Shown: positions 6,926-14,499 of the stretch, one piece after another | Numbering within the stretch: the first letter of the stretch is position 1 | Layout: each line of letters begins with the position of its first letter | Assembly: GCA_028707105.1 (NCBI GenBank) | Contig: JAQTUY010000014.1 | Location: 1 to 19,833 of the forward strand | From: Candidatus Omnitrophota bacterium | GTDB lineage: Bacteria; Omnitrophota; Koll11; Gygaellales; JAQTUY01 | DNA length: 19,833 bases | Reading direction: 5' to 3' | Made by a program: the position numbers and the translations under genes | The notes under the pieces: model-generated | Told to the model about the DNA's origin: nothing | Database searches by the model: none | Seen by the model: only the letters and a program-made list of their open reading frames with translations

Positions 6926-6954
6926 TATATAACCCTAAATCCCCTTTTTGTCAA
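6926..6954 (-). promoter_or_regulatory. Sigma-70-type promoter of the secretion/pilus operon
   Basis: Read on the minus strand, TTGACA (6954-6949) is followed after 17 bases by TATATA (6931-6926). This is a perfect -35, ideal spacing and a good -10. Transcription would start near 6918, about 55 bases before the first HTH gene. It is the only strong leftward promoter seen upstream of the operon. Confidence 0.75.
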
Positions 6955-7053
6955 GTAAAATCTTTTGAGGCGCTAAGGATTTGTTTGAACATGCGTAACT
7001 ATGGGTTGGTGTTTATTTTATGGTGTTATTTTTGCATATGTAAATAGCACGAC

Positions 7054-7093
7054 AGTTTACTCTTGACAGCCGGGGGGGGGGGAGTAGTAAACT
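7054..7093. repeat. 8-bp inverted repeat enclosing TTGACA and an 11-G tract
   Basis: AGTTTACT (7054-7061) and AGTAAACT (7086-7093) are perfect inverted copies. The 24 bases between them contain TTGACA (7063-7068) and a run of 11 G (7072-7082). The tract falls where the spacer of a promoter using this -35 would be, but the -10 options (AGTAAA, TAGTAA) are poor. It could be an operator, a slippage-prone switch or neither. Confidence 0.6.
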
Positions 7094-7100
7094 TAAACAA

Positions 7101-7130
7101 TTGTTACATATACCTAATATTAAGTATATA
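7101..7130 (+). promoter_or_regulatory. Possible promoter for the membrane phosphatase gene
   Basis: TTGTTA (7101-7106), an 18-base spacer, then TATATA (7125-7130). A perfect TATAAT also occurs at 7141-7146 but without a good -35 at the right distance. Either could drive the gene at 7238; the sequence is so AT-rich that chance matches are likely. Confidence 0.35.
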
Positions 7131-7237
7131 TAGCGTGTTCTATAATAGATGAGCACAGGTATTTCACATTATGGGGATATGATATTATTTGAACTGCTAT
7201 AGTAAGCCAGGAATTTTTAGTCTTAAAGGAGTGCTTT

Positions 7238-9484
7238 ATGAGTATGTGGCAGGAGGTTATAAATTTAGAAAATTATAGGCTTAATTTTAATAATTATTAT
7301 GCCATTAGCGGCTTATATAATGCTTTCTTTGCCTTTTTGTTTAGCACGTTTATTTACGCAAAGAATCGGAGGAATCTTACCAATATATCTTATGGGATCT
7401 TTGGATTTTTTGTAGGAGTTTGGTGTTTTTCTTACTTTTTATGGCAAATATCTATTACGGAGAAAACGGCGTTATTTTGGAGCAGGGGATTGATGGCTGG
7501 CGCCATGTTTATTACGATCGCTTATTATCACTTCATTGTTAGTTATCTTAATCTTATTCAAAAGAAAAAAAACAGTATTATTGTTGGATATTTAATATTT
7601 TCTGTTTTTTTCGTTTTTAACTTTACTTCCCTGTTTGTGCCGGAAGTAAGGCCGATCTTGGGCTTTCGATTTTGGCCTAAGGCAGGCGTTTTATTTGCGC
7701 CATTTTTAGTGTTTTGGTTTTTTTACGCCCTATACGCGCTGTATTTATTATTAAGGATGTATAGGACCTCAAGCGGCAATGCCAAGAATCAAGCGAGATT
7801 TATTCTGATAGGTATGTTTTTTGCTTACGCGGGAGGGTCCACAAATTATCTCCCCTGGTACGGCATTGAGATCATGCCTATCGGAAACTATTTTTGTGTT
7901 TTGGCGTATATGTCTTTAACCGGTTACGCGATAATCAAATATAAAGCCCTGGAAATCGACACCGTCATCCACCGTACCATACTATGGATAGGGTCATCTA
8001 TATTATTAGCTTCTCCCGGCTATTTCCTGATAAAACTCCTCCTTCCATGGCTGAAGACGCTCAACGCTTTATGGGTGACTATTTTTTCCATGGTCTTATT
8101 CCATGTTTATCTGGTGTTTTTCCGCCACTTTCAGCCTAAAGTAGACCACCTTTTCCGCCGCCGCAAATACGACTATCAGACTTTGTTGGGTAAGATCGCC
8201 GAAAAGATCTCAACTACTATCAGCATTGAAGACCTGACAAAACAGCTCTTGAATGAGATATGCGAGGCGATGTACCTGCGTAATGCCGTATTCTACGTCC
8301 TGGATGATGATGGTTCCAGGTATCATCTCCTTGGCAGGCGTGGCAATGATCAAGTAGATGGCGCCATACAGATTAATACTTTGGAGATATTCACCGCGCA
8401 GGAAAGGGAGGCTCTTCCCTTGGCTCAAAGAGAGATTTCTTGCCAGAATAACTCCCTATGTTCTTGGATAGCCGAACACAGGGATGTCATTGAAAGAGAG
8501 CAGGTAGAAGCCGACCCTCAATATGAGAGCATAAAGCAGCAGGTGCTGACCTGCTTTAACGACCACAATATCGAGCTTATCGTGCCCGTTGTAGTCAATG
8601 ATCAGGTAAATGCCATTCTGGGGTTAGGCAAGAAAGAAAACCTCCAAAGCTATACCGTAAAGGATCTTGAACTGCTCAAAAAGCTCGGGCAGGAAGCGGG
8701 TGTTACGGTATTCAACGCCCTGCATTATAAAGATCTCGCGGAGAAGGAAAGGCTTGATGAAGAAATGAAGATGGGCCGGCAGATACAGGTCAATCTCTTG
8801 CCTGCCGAGATCCCCTTGACAGAGGGTATCAAATTGCGCGGCATGATGTTCCCGGCCAAGGAGATCGGGGGTGATTATTATGATTTTGTGGACCTGCCGT
8901 CAGATAATGTCGGTATAGTCATCGGTGACGTCTCCGGAAAAGGCGTAGCCGCGGGCCTGCTTATGGCTATGGCCAAAACCGCTATCCACAGTTTTTCCGG
9001 GAGTTCCCTTTCTCCCAAGGAAGTGCTTTTAAGGACCAACGCTATCCTGCAAAAGAGCACTAAGGGCCAGAAGTTCATGACTATGCTTTATTTACAATGG
9101 AACGCCCCGGAAAGGAAACTCACCTATTCTTCGGCCGGCCATGAGCATATCCTTGTTTTCCACGCGGATAGCGGCAAGGTGGAAGCCATCATGAGCGGCG
9201 GTTTTATGCTGGGAATGATCCCCGATATAGCCGGCTTCTTAGAGGACCGCCAGATCAGCCTCAAATCTAAAGATAAGGTCGTTCTTTATACTGACGGGGT
9301 CACCGAAGCTCGTGACCCGCAGGAGAATCTTTATGGCCTTGAAAAGTTAATTCAAGCCGTAGAAAAACACGGTTTGAAACCAGCCGATGAATTGATCGCT
9401 GCCATAAAAGACGAGGTCTACGCTTTTATCGGCACCCGCGAACAATACGATGACATTACCCTGGTGGTAATGGAGGCGACGTAG
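7238..9484 (+). CDS. Membrane sensor with GAF domain and SpoIIE/RsbU-type PP2C phosphatase
   Basis: 748 residues; the start has a good ribosome site (GGAG, 6 bases before ATG). Residues about 20-295 hold eight or nine hydrophobic segments resembling the 7TM sensor input region of some histidine kinases. Residues about 320-497 look like a GAF domain. A short helix (RLDEEMKMGRQIQVNLLP) leads into the phosphatase (about 530-748), with KEIGGDYYDF (541-550), IGDVSGKG (562-569), SSAGHEHI (631-638), LYTDGVTEA (683-691) and YDDIT (737-741). The metal-binding Asp residues expected for this family (D546, D564, D686, D739) are present. Known role: such phosphatases dephosphorylate STAS-domain anti-anti-sigma factors in partner switching. 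No such partner gene is in the window. Bases 7238-7930 are markedly richer in A/T and TTA/TTT codons than the rest, suggesting a fused sensor of different origin. Confidence 0.92.
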   Translation: MSMWQEVINLENYRLNFNNYYAISGLYNAFFAFLFSTFIYAKNRRNLTNISYGIFGFFVGVWCFSYFLWQISITEKTALFWSRGLMAGAMFITIAYYHFIVSYLNLIQKKKNSIIVGYLIFSVFFVFNFTSLFVPEVRPILGFRFWPKAGVLFAPFLVFWFFYALYALYLLLRMYRTSSGNAKNQARFILIGMFFAYAGGSTNYLPWYGIEIMPIGNYFCVLAYMSLTGYAIIKYKALEIDTVIHRTILWIGSSILLASPGYFLIKLLLPWLKTLNALWVTIFSMVLFHVYLVFFRHFQPKVDHLFRRRKYDYQTLLGKIAEKISTTISIEDLTKQLLNEICEAMYLRNAVFYVLDDDGSRYHLLGRRGNDQVDGAIQINTLEIFTAQEREALPLAQREISCQNNSLCSWIAEHRDVIEREQVEADPQYESIKQQVLTCFNDHNIELIVPVVVNDQVNAILGLGKKENLQSYTVKDLELLKKLGQEAGVTVFNALHYKDLAEKERLDEEMKMGRQIQVNLLPAEIPLTEGIKLRGMMFPAKEIGGDYYDFVDLPSDNVGIVIGDVSGKGVAAGLLMAMAKTAIHSFSGSSLSPKEVLLRTNAILQKSTKGQKFMTMLYLQWNAPERKLTYSSAGHEHILVFHADSGKVEAIMSGGFMLGMIPDIAGFLEDRQISLKSKDKVVLYTDGVTEARDPQENLYGLEKLIQAVEKHGLKPADELIAAIKDEVYAFIGTREQYDDITLVVMEAT

Positions 9485-9531
9485 GAATAAAAGCCCGCGC
9501 TTAGTTCAAAATCACCCCCTAAGTTTATTCT

Positions 9532-9559
9532 TTGCTAAACCCATGTTTATTGGTATAAT
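9532..9559 (+). promoter_or_regulatory. Promoter of the Lrp-aminotransferase-glnA cluster
   Basis: An extended -10 TGGTATAAT (TATAAT at 9554-9559) lies 16 bases after TTGCTA (9532-9537). A second TATAAT is at 9566-9571 with no good -35. The gene starts at 9598 behind GGAGG (9589-9593). Confidence 0.6.
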
Positions 9560-9597
9560 ATCCGCTATAATGATTTATAGGTAAATATGGAGGTACT

Positions 9598-10083
9598 ATG
9601 GATGAAATTCTTGAAATATTGCAAAAAGACGCCAGGATCACGCCGGAAGAGATAGCCAAGCTTACCCGCCGCAGCCTTGCCAGCGTTAAGCAGGCGATCA
9701 GGAAATATGAAAAGGATGGGGTCATTGTAGGGTATAAAGCGGTGATAAACAGGGAATTGATCAAGGATGAGGATTCCGAGGTCAGAGCGCTGATCGAGGT
9801 AAATATCGTGCCCCAGAAAGATGTCGGGTTTGATAAGATCGCCGAGCGGATATACCAATTTCCTGAAGTTTCCAACTGCCTGCTTATCTCCGGGACGTAT
9901 GACCTGCTGTTGATCGTCGAAGGCAAGAATATCCATACTGTCTCCAGGTTTGTTTCCGAGAAGCTCTCGCCGATGGAGAATGTGCGGGGTACAGTTACCC
10001 ATTTTATGCTCAAAAAATACAAGGAAGACGGGGTTATTTTAAAACACAAAGAAGAGAACAAGAGGATCGCAATTTCCTATTAA
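9598..10083 (+). CDS. Lrp/AsnC family transcription regulator
   Basis: 161 residues, normal length. Residues 1-55 form the winged helix-turn-helix (ITPEEIAKLTRRSLASVKQA, then IRKYEKDGVIVGYKAVIN). Residues about 64-145 form the RAM effector domain (VRALIEVNIVPQKDVGFDKI, VSNCLLISGTYDLLLIVEGK, then NVRGTVTHFMLKKY). Known family role: feast/famine regulators that sense amino acids through the RAM domain and often control an adjacent metabolic gene. The aminotransferase gene starts 1 base after its stop, an arrangement resembling AlaR-AlaT (YugG-YugH) of Bacillus, so it probably regulates that gene and itself. The ribosome site GGAGG is strong. The specific effector cannot be read from the sequence. 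Confidence 0.93.
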   Translation: MDEILEILQKDARITPEEIAKLTRRSLASVKQAIRKYEKDGVIVGYKAVINRELIKDEDSEVRALIEVNIVPQKDVGFDKIAERIYQFPEVSNCLLISGTYDLLLIVEGKNIHTVSRFVSEKLSPMENVRGTVTHFMLKKYKEDGVILKHKEENKRIAISY

Positions 10084-10084
10084 G

Positions 10085-11236
10085 ATGATATCTAAAAAAG
10101 TCGAACAAATGCAGCCCTCCGGCATCCGGGCTTTTTTTGACCTGGTGCTGGGGATGAAGGATGTTATCTCCCTCGGGGTGGGTGAGCCGGATTTTGTCAC
10201 TCCCTGGCAGATACGCGAGGCCGGTATTTATTCCCTGGAGCAGGGGTTTACCAGCTATACATCCAACAAGGGGCTTTATAAATTAAGGTTGGGAATAAGC
10301 CGCTACCTTAAGACCAAGCATAACCTTGAGTATTCGCCCGACGAGGAAATGTTGATCACCGTCGGCGCCAGCGAAGGGCTGGATCTGGTTTTGCGCGCCA
10401 TTATGAATCCGGGGGATAAGGTCCTGGTTTCTTCTCCCAGCTATGTTTCTTACGGGCCTTTGGCGGAACTGGCAGGCGGCGAGGCGGTATATATTGATAC
10501 CGCGAAAAATAATTTTAAGCTTACTCCGGCAGTGTTGGAGAAGCATATTGATAATAAGGTCAAGGCTTTGATCCTGAATTACCCGACCAATCCTACGGGG
10601 GTATCTTACACCAAAAAAGAATTAAGCGAAATAAACAGGGTACTTCTAAAGCATAAGGTCCTTTGTATCGCCGATGAGATCTATGCCGACCTGACCTATG
10701 ATTTTGAGCATACGGTATTTGCTACCCTGCCGGGAGCAAAGGCCAATACGATATACCTTGACGGATTTTCCAAAAGCTACGCTATGACCGGCTGGCGGGT
10801 GGGGTATGCCTGCGGCCCGAAGGAAATAATCGCCGCAATGACCAAGATCCACCAGTATACGATAATGTGCGTCTCCATTACCAGCCAGATGGCGGCCTGC
10901 GAAGCCCTGCAGGCGGGCAGGAAGTCGGTTGAGGAGATGAAGCGCGAATATAAAAGGCGCAGGGAACTCATTGTCGGCGGGCTTAATGATATCGGCCTGG
11001 AATGCCATATGCCGCAGGGCGCTTTTTACGCCTTTCCCTGCCTGAAAGAAACAGGGATGAAGGCTATGGAATTTGCCACCAAGCTTCTCAAGGAGCAGAA
11101 AGTGGCAGTAGTCCCCGGCACTGCTTTTGGTAAAGGGCTTGAGGATTATATCCGCATATCCTACGCCTCCAGCATGGACAACCTTAAAGAGGCCATTTTA
11201 AGGATGGATAGCTTTATAAAAAAGAACTGCAAATAG
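10085..11236 (+). CDS. Class I/II PLP-dependent aminotransferase (AlaT/AspC-like)
   Basis: 383 residues, full length. Fold-type I features: SLGVGEPDFVTP (29-40), YTSNKGLYKLR (58-68), VGASEGLDL (93-101) for cofactor phosphate contacts, NYPTNPTG (165-172), ADEIYADLTY (196-205) and the Schiff-base lysine K230 in DGFSKSYAMTGWRVG. R357 in YIRISYA should bind the substrate alpha-carboxylate. Known chemistry: transfer of an amino group between an amino acid and a 2-oxo acid, commonly with glutamate/2-oxoglutarate. The preceding Lrp-type gene suggests an alanine transaminase-like role (AlaT of Bacillus). The following glutamine synthetase supports a nitrogen-assimilation context. Substrate cannot be fixed by sequence alone; aspartate or aromatic transaminase are alternatives. 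No ribosome site is needed if translation is coupled to the Lrp gene. Confidence 0.93.
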   Translation: MISKKVEQMQPSGIRAFFDLVLGMKDVISLGVGEPDFVTPWQIREAGIYSLEQGFTSYTSNKGLYKLRLGISRYLKTKHNLEYSPDEEMLITVGASEGLDLVLRAIMNPGDKVLVSSPSYVSYGPLAELAGGEAVYIDTAKNNFKLTPAVLEKHIDNKVKALILNYPTNPTGVSYTKKELSEINRVLLKHKVLCIADEIYADLTYDFEHTVFATLPGAKANTIYLDGFSKSYAMTGWRVGYACGPKEIIAAMTKIHQYTIMCVSITSQMAACEALQAGRKSVEEMKREYKRRRELIVGGLNDIGLECHMPQGAFYAFPCLKETGMKAMEFATKLLKEQKVAVVPGTAFGKGLEDYIRISYASSMDNLKEAILRMDSFIKKNCK

Positions 11237-11248
11237 GAGGATGACAGT

Positions 11249-12577
11249 ATGAAAGGCAAGACCAAGCAGGACATTCTAAAGATAGTAAAAGAGGAGAAGA
11301 TAAAATTTATCCGCCTCTGGTTTACCGACGTGTTGGGTTTCTTAAAAGGGTTTGCCATTACCGCCAACGAACTTGAGGGCGCCTTGGAAGACGGCATGGG
11401 CTTTGACGGTTCCTCTATCGAAGGTTTTGCCCGCATCGAGGAATCGGATATGATCGCCCGGCCCGATCCTTCCACCTTTGCCATTATACCTTGGAGGCCG
11501 CATGAATATTCGGTAGCCAGGATGTTCTGCGATATTTATACCCCTGACGGCAAGCCTTTTGCCGGCGACCCGCGCTATATCTTAAAAAGGAACCTGGAGC
11601 GCGCGGCTAAAATGGGCTATACCTTTAATGTCGGCCCGGAACTGGAGTATTTTTATTTTACCAACGCTACCAGCACGGAGGTTCTGGATAAGGGCGGATA
11701 TTTTGACCTTGCCCCGCTGGATGTGGCGCAGGATCTCAGGCGCCAGACAATTTTGACTTTAGAAGATATGGGTATCACCGTAGAATACAGCCACCATGAA
11801 GTCGCGGCCAGCCAGCATGAGATAGATCTGCGTTATTCCGACGCGGCGACTATGGCGGATAATGTGATGACCTATCGCCTGGTAGTAAAAGAGATCGCCC
11901 GCCAGCAGGGAGTATATGCCACATTTATGCCCAAACCGGTATTCGGCATCAATGGCTCGGGTATGCACGTGCACCAGTCATTATTTAAGGGCAGCAGCAA
12001 TGCCTTTTTTGACGCGCACGATAAATACCATCTTTCCAAGGTCGGTCGAGCTTACACTGCCGGTTTATTAAAGCACGCGCAAGAGATCACTTCCGTGACC
12101 AGCCAGTGGGTGAATTCTTATAAGCGTCTTGTCCCCGGCTATGAAGCTCCCGTATATATCTGCTGGGCGAATATGAACCGGTCCGCTCTGGTGCGCGTGC
12201 CGCAGTATAAACCCGGAAAGGAAAAGGCTACCCGGATCGAATACCGTTCACCTGATCCGGCGTGTAACCCGTATTTGACATTCTCGGTGATGCTGGCCGC
12301 GGGCCTGGATGGTATCGAAAAGAACCTGAAATTATCCGAGCCGTCGAATGACAACATCTATGAGATGTCCGAGGAGCAAAAAAAGAGGGCCGGTATTGAT
12401 TCGCTTCCCGATGATCTTCTCGAAGCAATAAAACTCACTGAGAAGAGCCAGGTGGTCAGGGAGGCTCTGGGCGAGCCGTTATTCAGCCATTTCATCCGCA
12501 ACAAGAAGATGGAATGGGATGAATACAAGGCCCAGGTTACCCAGTACGAAATAGACAAGTATTTGCCTATTCTTTAA
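11249..12577 (+). CDS. glnA: Glutamine synthetase, type I-alpha
   Basis: 442 residues. It makes glutamine from glutamate, ammonia and ATP as a cytoplasmic dodecamer. Seen: beta-grasp N-domain with FTDVLGFLKG (25-34) and MGFDGSSIEGF (50-60); catalytic motifs VGPELEYFYF (128-137, metal ligands E131 and E133), HHEVAASQHEIDLRY (182-196, with E184 and E191), NGSGMHVHQSL (235-245, H240), the flap VPGYEAP (295-301), NRSALVRVP (310-318) and RIEYRSPDPACNPY (329-342). The length and C-terminal region (NIYEMSEEQKKRAGI and ALGEPLFSHFI) match the GSI-alpha group of Bacillus and Thermotoga. The beta-type 25-residue insertion is absent, and the region of the enteric adenylylation Tyr reads NIYEMS instead of NLYDLP, so adenylylation control is unlikely. 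The ribosome site GGAGG follows the aminotransferase stop directly. Confidence 0.97.
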   Translation: MKGKTKQDILKIVKEEKIKFIRLWFTDVLGFLKGFAITANELEGALEDGMGFDGSSIEGFARIEESDMIARPDPSTFAIIPWRPHEYSVARMFCDIYTPDGKPFAGDPRYILKRNLERAAKMGYTFNVGPELEYFYFTNATSTEVLDKGGYFDLAPLDVAQDLRRQTILTLEDMGITVEYSHHEVAASQHEIDLRYSDAATMADNVMTYRLVVKEIARQQGVYATFMPKPVFGINGSGMHVHQSLFKGSSNAFFDAHDKYHLSKVGRAYTAGLLKHAQEITSVTSQWVNSYKRLVPGYEAPVYICWANMNRSALVRVPQYKPGKEKATRIEYRSPDPACNPYLTFSVMLAAGLDGIEKNLKLSEPSNDNIYEMSEEQKKRAGIDSLPDDLLEAIKLTEKSQVVREALGEPLFSHFIRNKKMEWDEYKAQVTQYEIDKYLPIL

Positions 12578-12588
12578 GTAGAGACAAA

Positions 12589-12652
12589 AAACGGGGTCAG
12601 ACCTATTTTTTCCGTTATCGGGTAGCAATAAAAAATAGGTCTGACCCCGTTT
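12589..12652. repeat. Perfect 23-bp inverted repeat with 18-base loop (REP-like hairpin)
   Basis: Bases 12589-12611 and 12630-12652 are exact reverse complements. The arms read AAACGGGGTCAGACC... and ...GGTCTGACCCCGTTT, with six T and six A next to the loop. No U-tract follows the stem, so it is a poor standard terminator, although a hairpin this strong could protect or end the glnA transcript. The GGGGTCAGACC core resembles REP-type palindromes moved by Y1 (IS200-like) transposases; no transposase is present and this is from memory, not a search. It ends 14 bases before the mnmG start. Confidence 0.93.
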
Positions 12653-12666
12653 CGCTAGGATCAGAC

Positions 12667-14499
12667 ATGGACTTTGACGTAATAGTTATTGGAGCAGGAC
12701 ACGCAGGCATAGAAGCGGCTCTGGCAGCATCGCGGATGGGCTGCAAGACCCTTTTAATCACCTTGCGCCGCGATACTATCGGCCTAATGTCTTGTAATCC
12801 GGCGATCGGTGGGGTAGGCAAGGGGCAGTTGGTCAAAGAAATCGACGCCCTGGGCGGAGAAATGGCCAAGGCTGCCGATAAGACCGGGATCCAATTCCGC
12901 ATCTTAAACCGGAGTAAAGGCGCCGCGGTGCAGTCATCCCGGGCGCAGGTGGACCTTCTGGCTTATCGCGATTATATGACCGGCGTGGTGTCGGTTCAGG
13001 AAAACCTGAAGATCAAGGAAGCCGAAGCAGAGAGTTTGATCGTCAAAGACGGCGCGGTCCGGGGTATCGTAACAACCGGTAAAGAAAAAATATCAGCCGG
13101 GACTGTCGTGATCTGTCCCGGTACTTTTTTGGACGGCCTTATCCACGTAGGTATGAGCCATCACAGCGGCGGCAGGATAAATGAACCGGCGGTTAAAGGA
13201 TTGAATAGTAATTTAATCGAGCTCGGATTTAATCTCCTGCGTTTTAAGACCGGGACCTGCCCGCGCCTTGACCGCAACACTATAAATTTTTCCAAGCTTG
13301 CTCCCCAGGCGGGTGACATCGATCCGGTGCCATTTTCTTTTTCAACCGGCCGGATCAGCCAGGAACAAATCCCCTGCCATATCACCTATACAAATCTCCA
13401 GACTCATCAGATAATCCGGGATAACCTGGATCGCTCTCCTTTATTTTCCGGAGTCATCCAGAGCACGGGGGTGCGTTACTGTCCGTCAATAGAAGATAAG
13501 ATATTCAAGTTCGCGGATAAGGAAAGGCACCATATATTCCTTGAGCCTGAGGGTTTGAATACCGACCAGGTCTATCCTAACGGACTGTCTACTAGTTTGC
13601 CCGAAGATGTCCAGTTGATGATGTTACATAGTATTGAAGGCCTGGAGGATGTTAAGGTGATGCGCTTTGGCTACGGCATCGAACACGGCGTAGTCGAGCC
13701 GACTCAAGTTTACCCTAGCCTTGAGACAAAATTGATCACAGGGTTATATTTGGCAGGCCAGATCAACGGCACTACCGGTTACGAGGAGGCGGCAGCCCAA
13801 GGCCTGGTTGCGGGAATAAACGCGGCCTTAAGGATAAAGAATAAGGAGCCTTTGGTTTTGGACCGCTCCAGCAGTTATATCGGGGTGTTGATTGATGACT
13901 TGACAACCAAGGGAACGAACGAGCCCTATCGGATGTTTACCTCGCGGGTGGAATACCGCCTGCTCCTGCGCGAGGACAATGCCGACCTGCGCTTGCGCGA
14001 GATCGGGTTTAAGGCAGGCCTGGCCTCAAAACAGGATCACCTCAAGACCGCCAAAAAGAAGGAGTCCCTGCTTAAGGCAATGGAGTATTTAAAAAAGAAG
14101 CGCGTGATGCCCGGCGCATCCGGCGGTCCGGATATTAAAAAGCCGGTTACCCTGGAGGAGTTCTTACGGCGTCCGGAGGTGAGTTTTAAGGATATTAAGA
14201 ATTTTGACCATTTAAGCGAAAGCGGCATACCGGACAGCGCTTTTAAGGCGGCTGAGGTAGAGGTTAAGTATAGCGGTTTTATCCGTCGGCAGCTTTCCGA
14301 GATAGAAAAGTTCAGGAATTTGGAGAAGATCAAGCTTCATTCGGATATGGATTATACAAATATCCCGGGGCTTTCGCGTGAGATAAAAGAGAAGCTGAAA
14401 AAATTTAAACCCATAAACCTTGGCCAGGCCGGCAGGATCTCCGGGGTCACTCCGGCGGCTGTTGCGATCTTGATGGTTTATTTGAGGAAGGCAAAATGA
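12667..14499 (+). CDS. mnmG: tRNA uridine-5-carboxymethylaminomethyl modification enzyme MnmG (GidA)
   Basis: 610 residues, normal length. With MnmE it installs the carboxymethylaminomethyl group on U34 of certain tRNAs, using FAD, folate and glycine or ammonium. Seen: FAD-binding VIGAGHAGIEAA (7-18), MSCNPAIGGVGKG (41-53), FRILNRSKGAAVQSSRAQ (77-94), PGTFLDG (151-157), TGTCPRLD (195-202), the catalytic-cysteine motif YCPSIEDK (271-278, C272), AGQINGTTGYEEAAAQG (around 362-378) and a helical C-terminus (NIPGLS, then ISGVTPAAVAIL). The segment usually like GYAIEYD reads GYGIEHG (335-341), a local divergence. AGGA lies 7 bases before the ATG. The last 4 bases overlap the next gene (ATGA). No mnmE is visible. 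Confidence 0.97.
   Translation: MDFDVIVIGAGHAGIEAALAASRMGCKTLLITLRRDTIGLMSCNPAIGGVGKGQLVKEIDALGGEMAKAADKTGIQFRILNRSKGAAVQSSRAQVDLLAYRDYMTGVVSVQENLKIKEAEAESLIVKDGAVRGIVTTGKEKISAGTVVICPGTFLDGLIHVGMSHHSGGRINEPAVKGLNSNLIELGFNLLRFKTGTCPRLDRNTINFSKLAPQAGDIDPVPFSFSTGRISQEQIPCHITYTNLQTHQIIRDNLDRSPLFSGVIQSTGVRYCPSIEDKIFKFADKERHHIFLEPEGLNTDQVYPNGLSTSLPEDVQLMMLHSIEGLEDVKVMRFGYGIEHGVVEPTQVYPSLETKLITGLYLAGQINGTTGYEEAAAQGLVAGINAALRIKNKEPLVLDRSSSYIGVLIDDLTTKGTNEPYRMFTSRVEYRLLLREDNADLRLREIGFKAGLASKQDHLKTAKKKESLLKAMEYLKKKRVMPGASGGPDIKKPVTLEEFLRRPEVSFKDIKNFDHLSESGIPDSAFKAAEVEVKYSGFIRRQLSEIEKFRNLEKIKLHSDMDYTNIPGLSREIKEKLKKFKPINLGQAGRISGVTPAAVAILMVYLRKAK

Larger units (their letters stand above)
6863..7237. other. 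Divergent intergenic region between the pilus operon and the phosphatase gene
   Basis: 375 bp, AT-rich, with no convincing gene. It holds, from left to right: the weak ribosome site of the HTH gene, the TTTGATAC repeats, the leftward promoter (6926-6954), an inverted repeat enclosing an 11-G tract (7054-7093), AT-rich candidate rightward promoter sequences (7101-7146) and the ribosome site AAAGGAG (7225-7231) of the gene at 7238. Confidence 0.8.

Noticed and set aside
6991..7047. Small plus-strand ORF of 18 codons in the divergent intergenic region, encoding a hydrophobic peptide (MRNYGLVFILWCYFCICK).
   Set aside because: No ribosome site at a useful distance, no promoter pointing at it, and AT-rich spacer readily gives such short frames.
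9484..9530. Terminator after the membrane phosphatase gene (AAGC...GCTT near 9500).
   Set aside because: The stem is only 4 bp with no T-run; not enough to call.
12589..12652. Reading the palindrome after glnA as a standard rho-independent terminator.
   Set aside because: The stem is followed by CGCTAGG, not a T-run; the T-run lies inside the stem beside the loop. Termination is possible but not the classic form.
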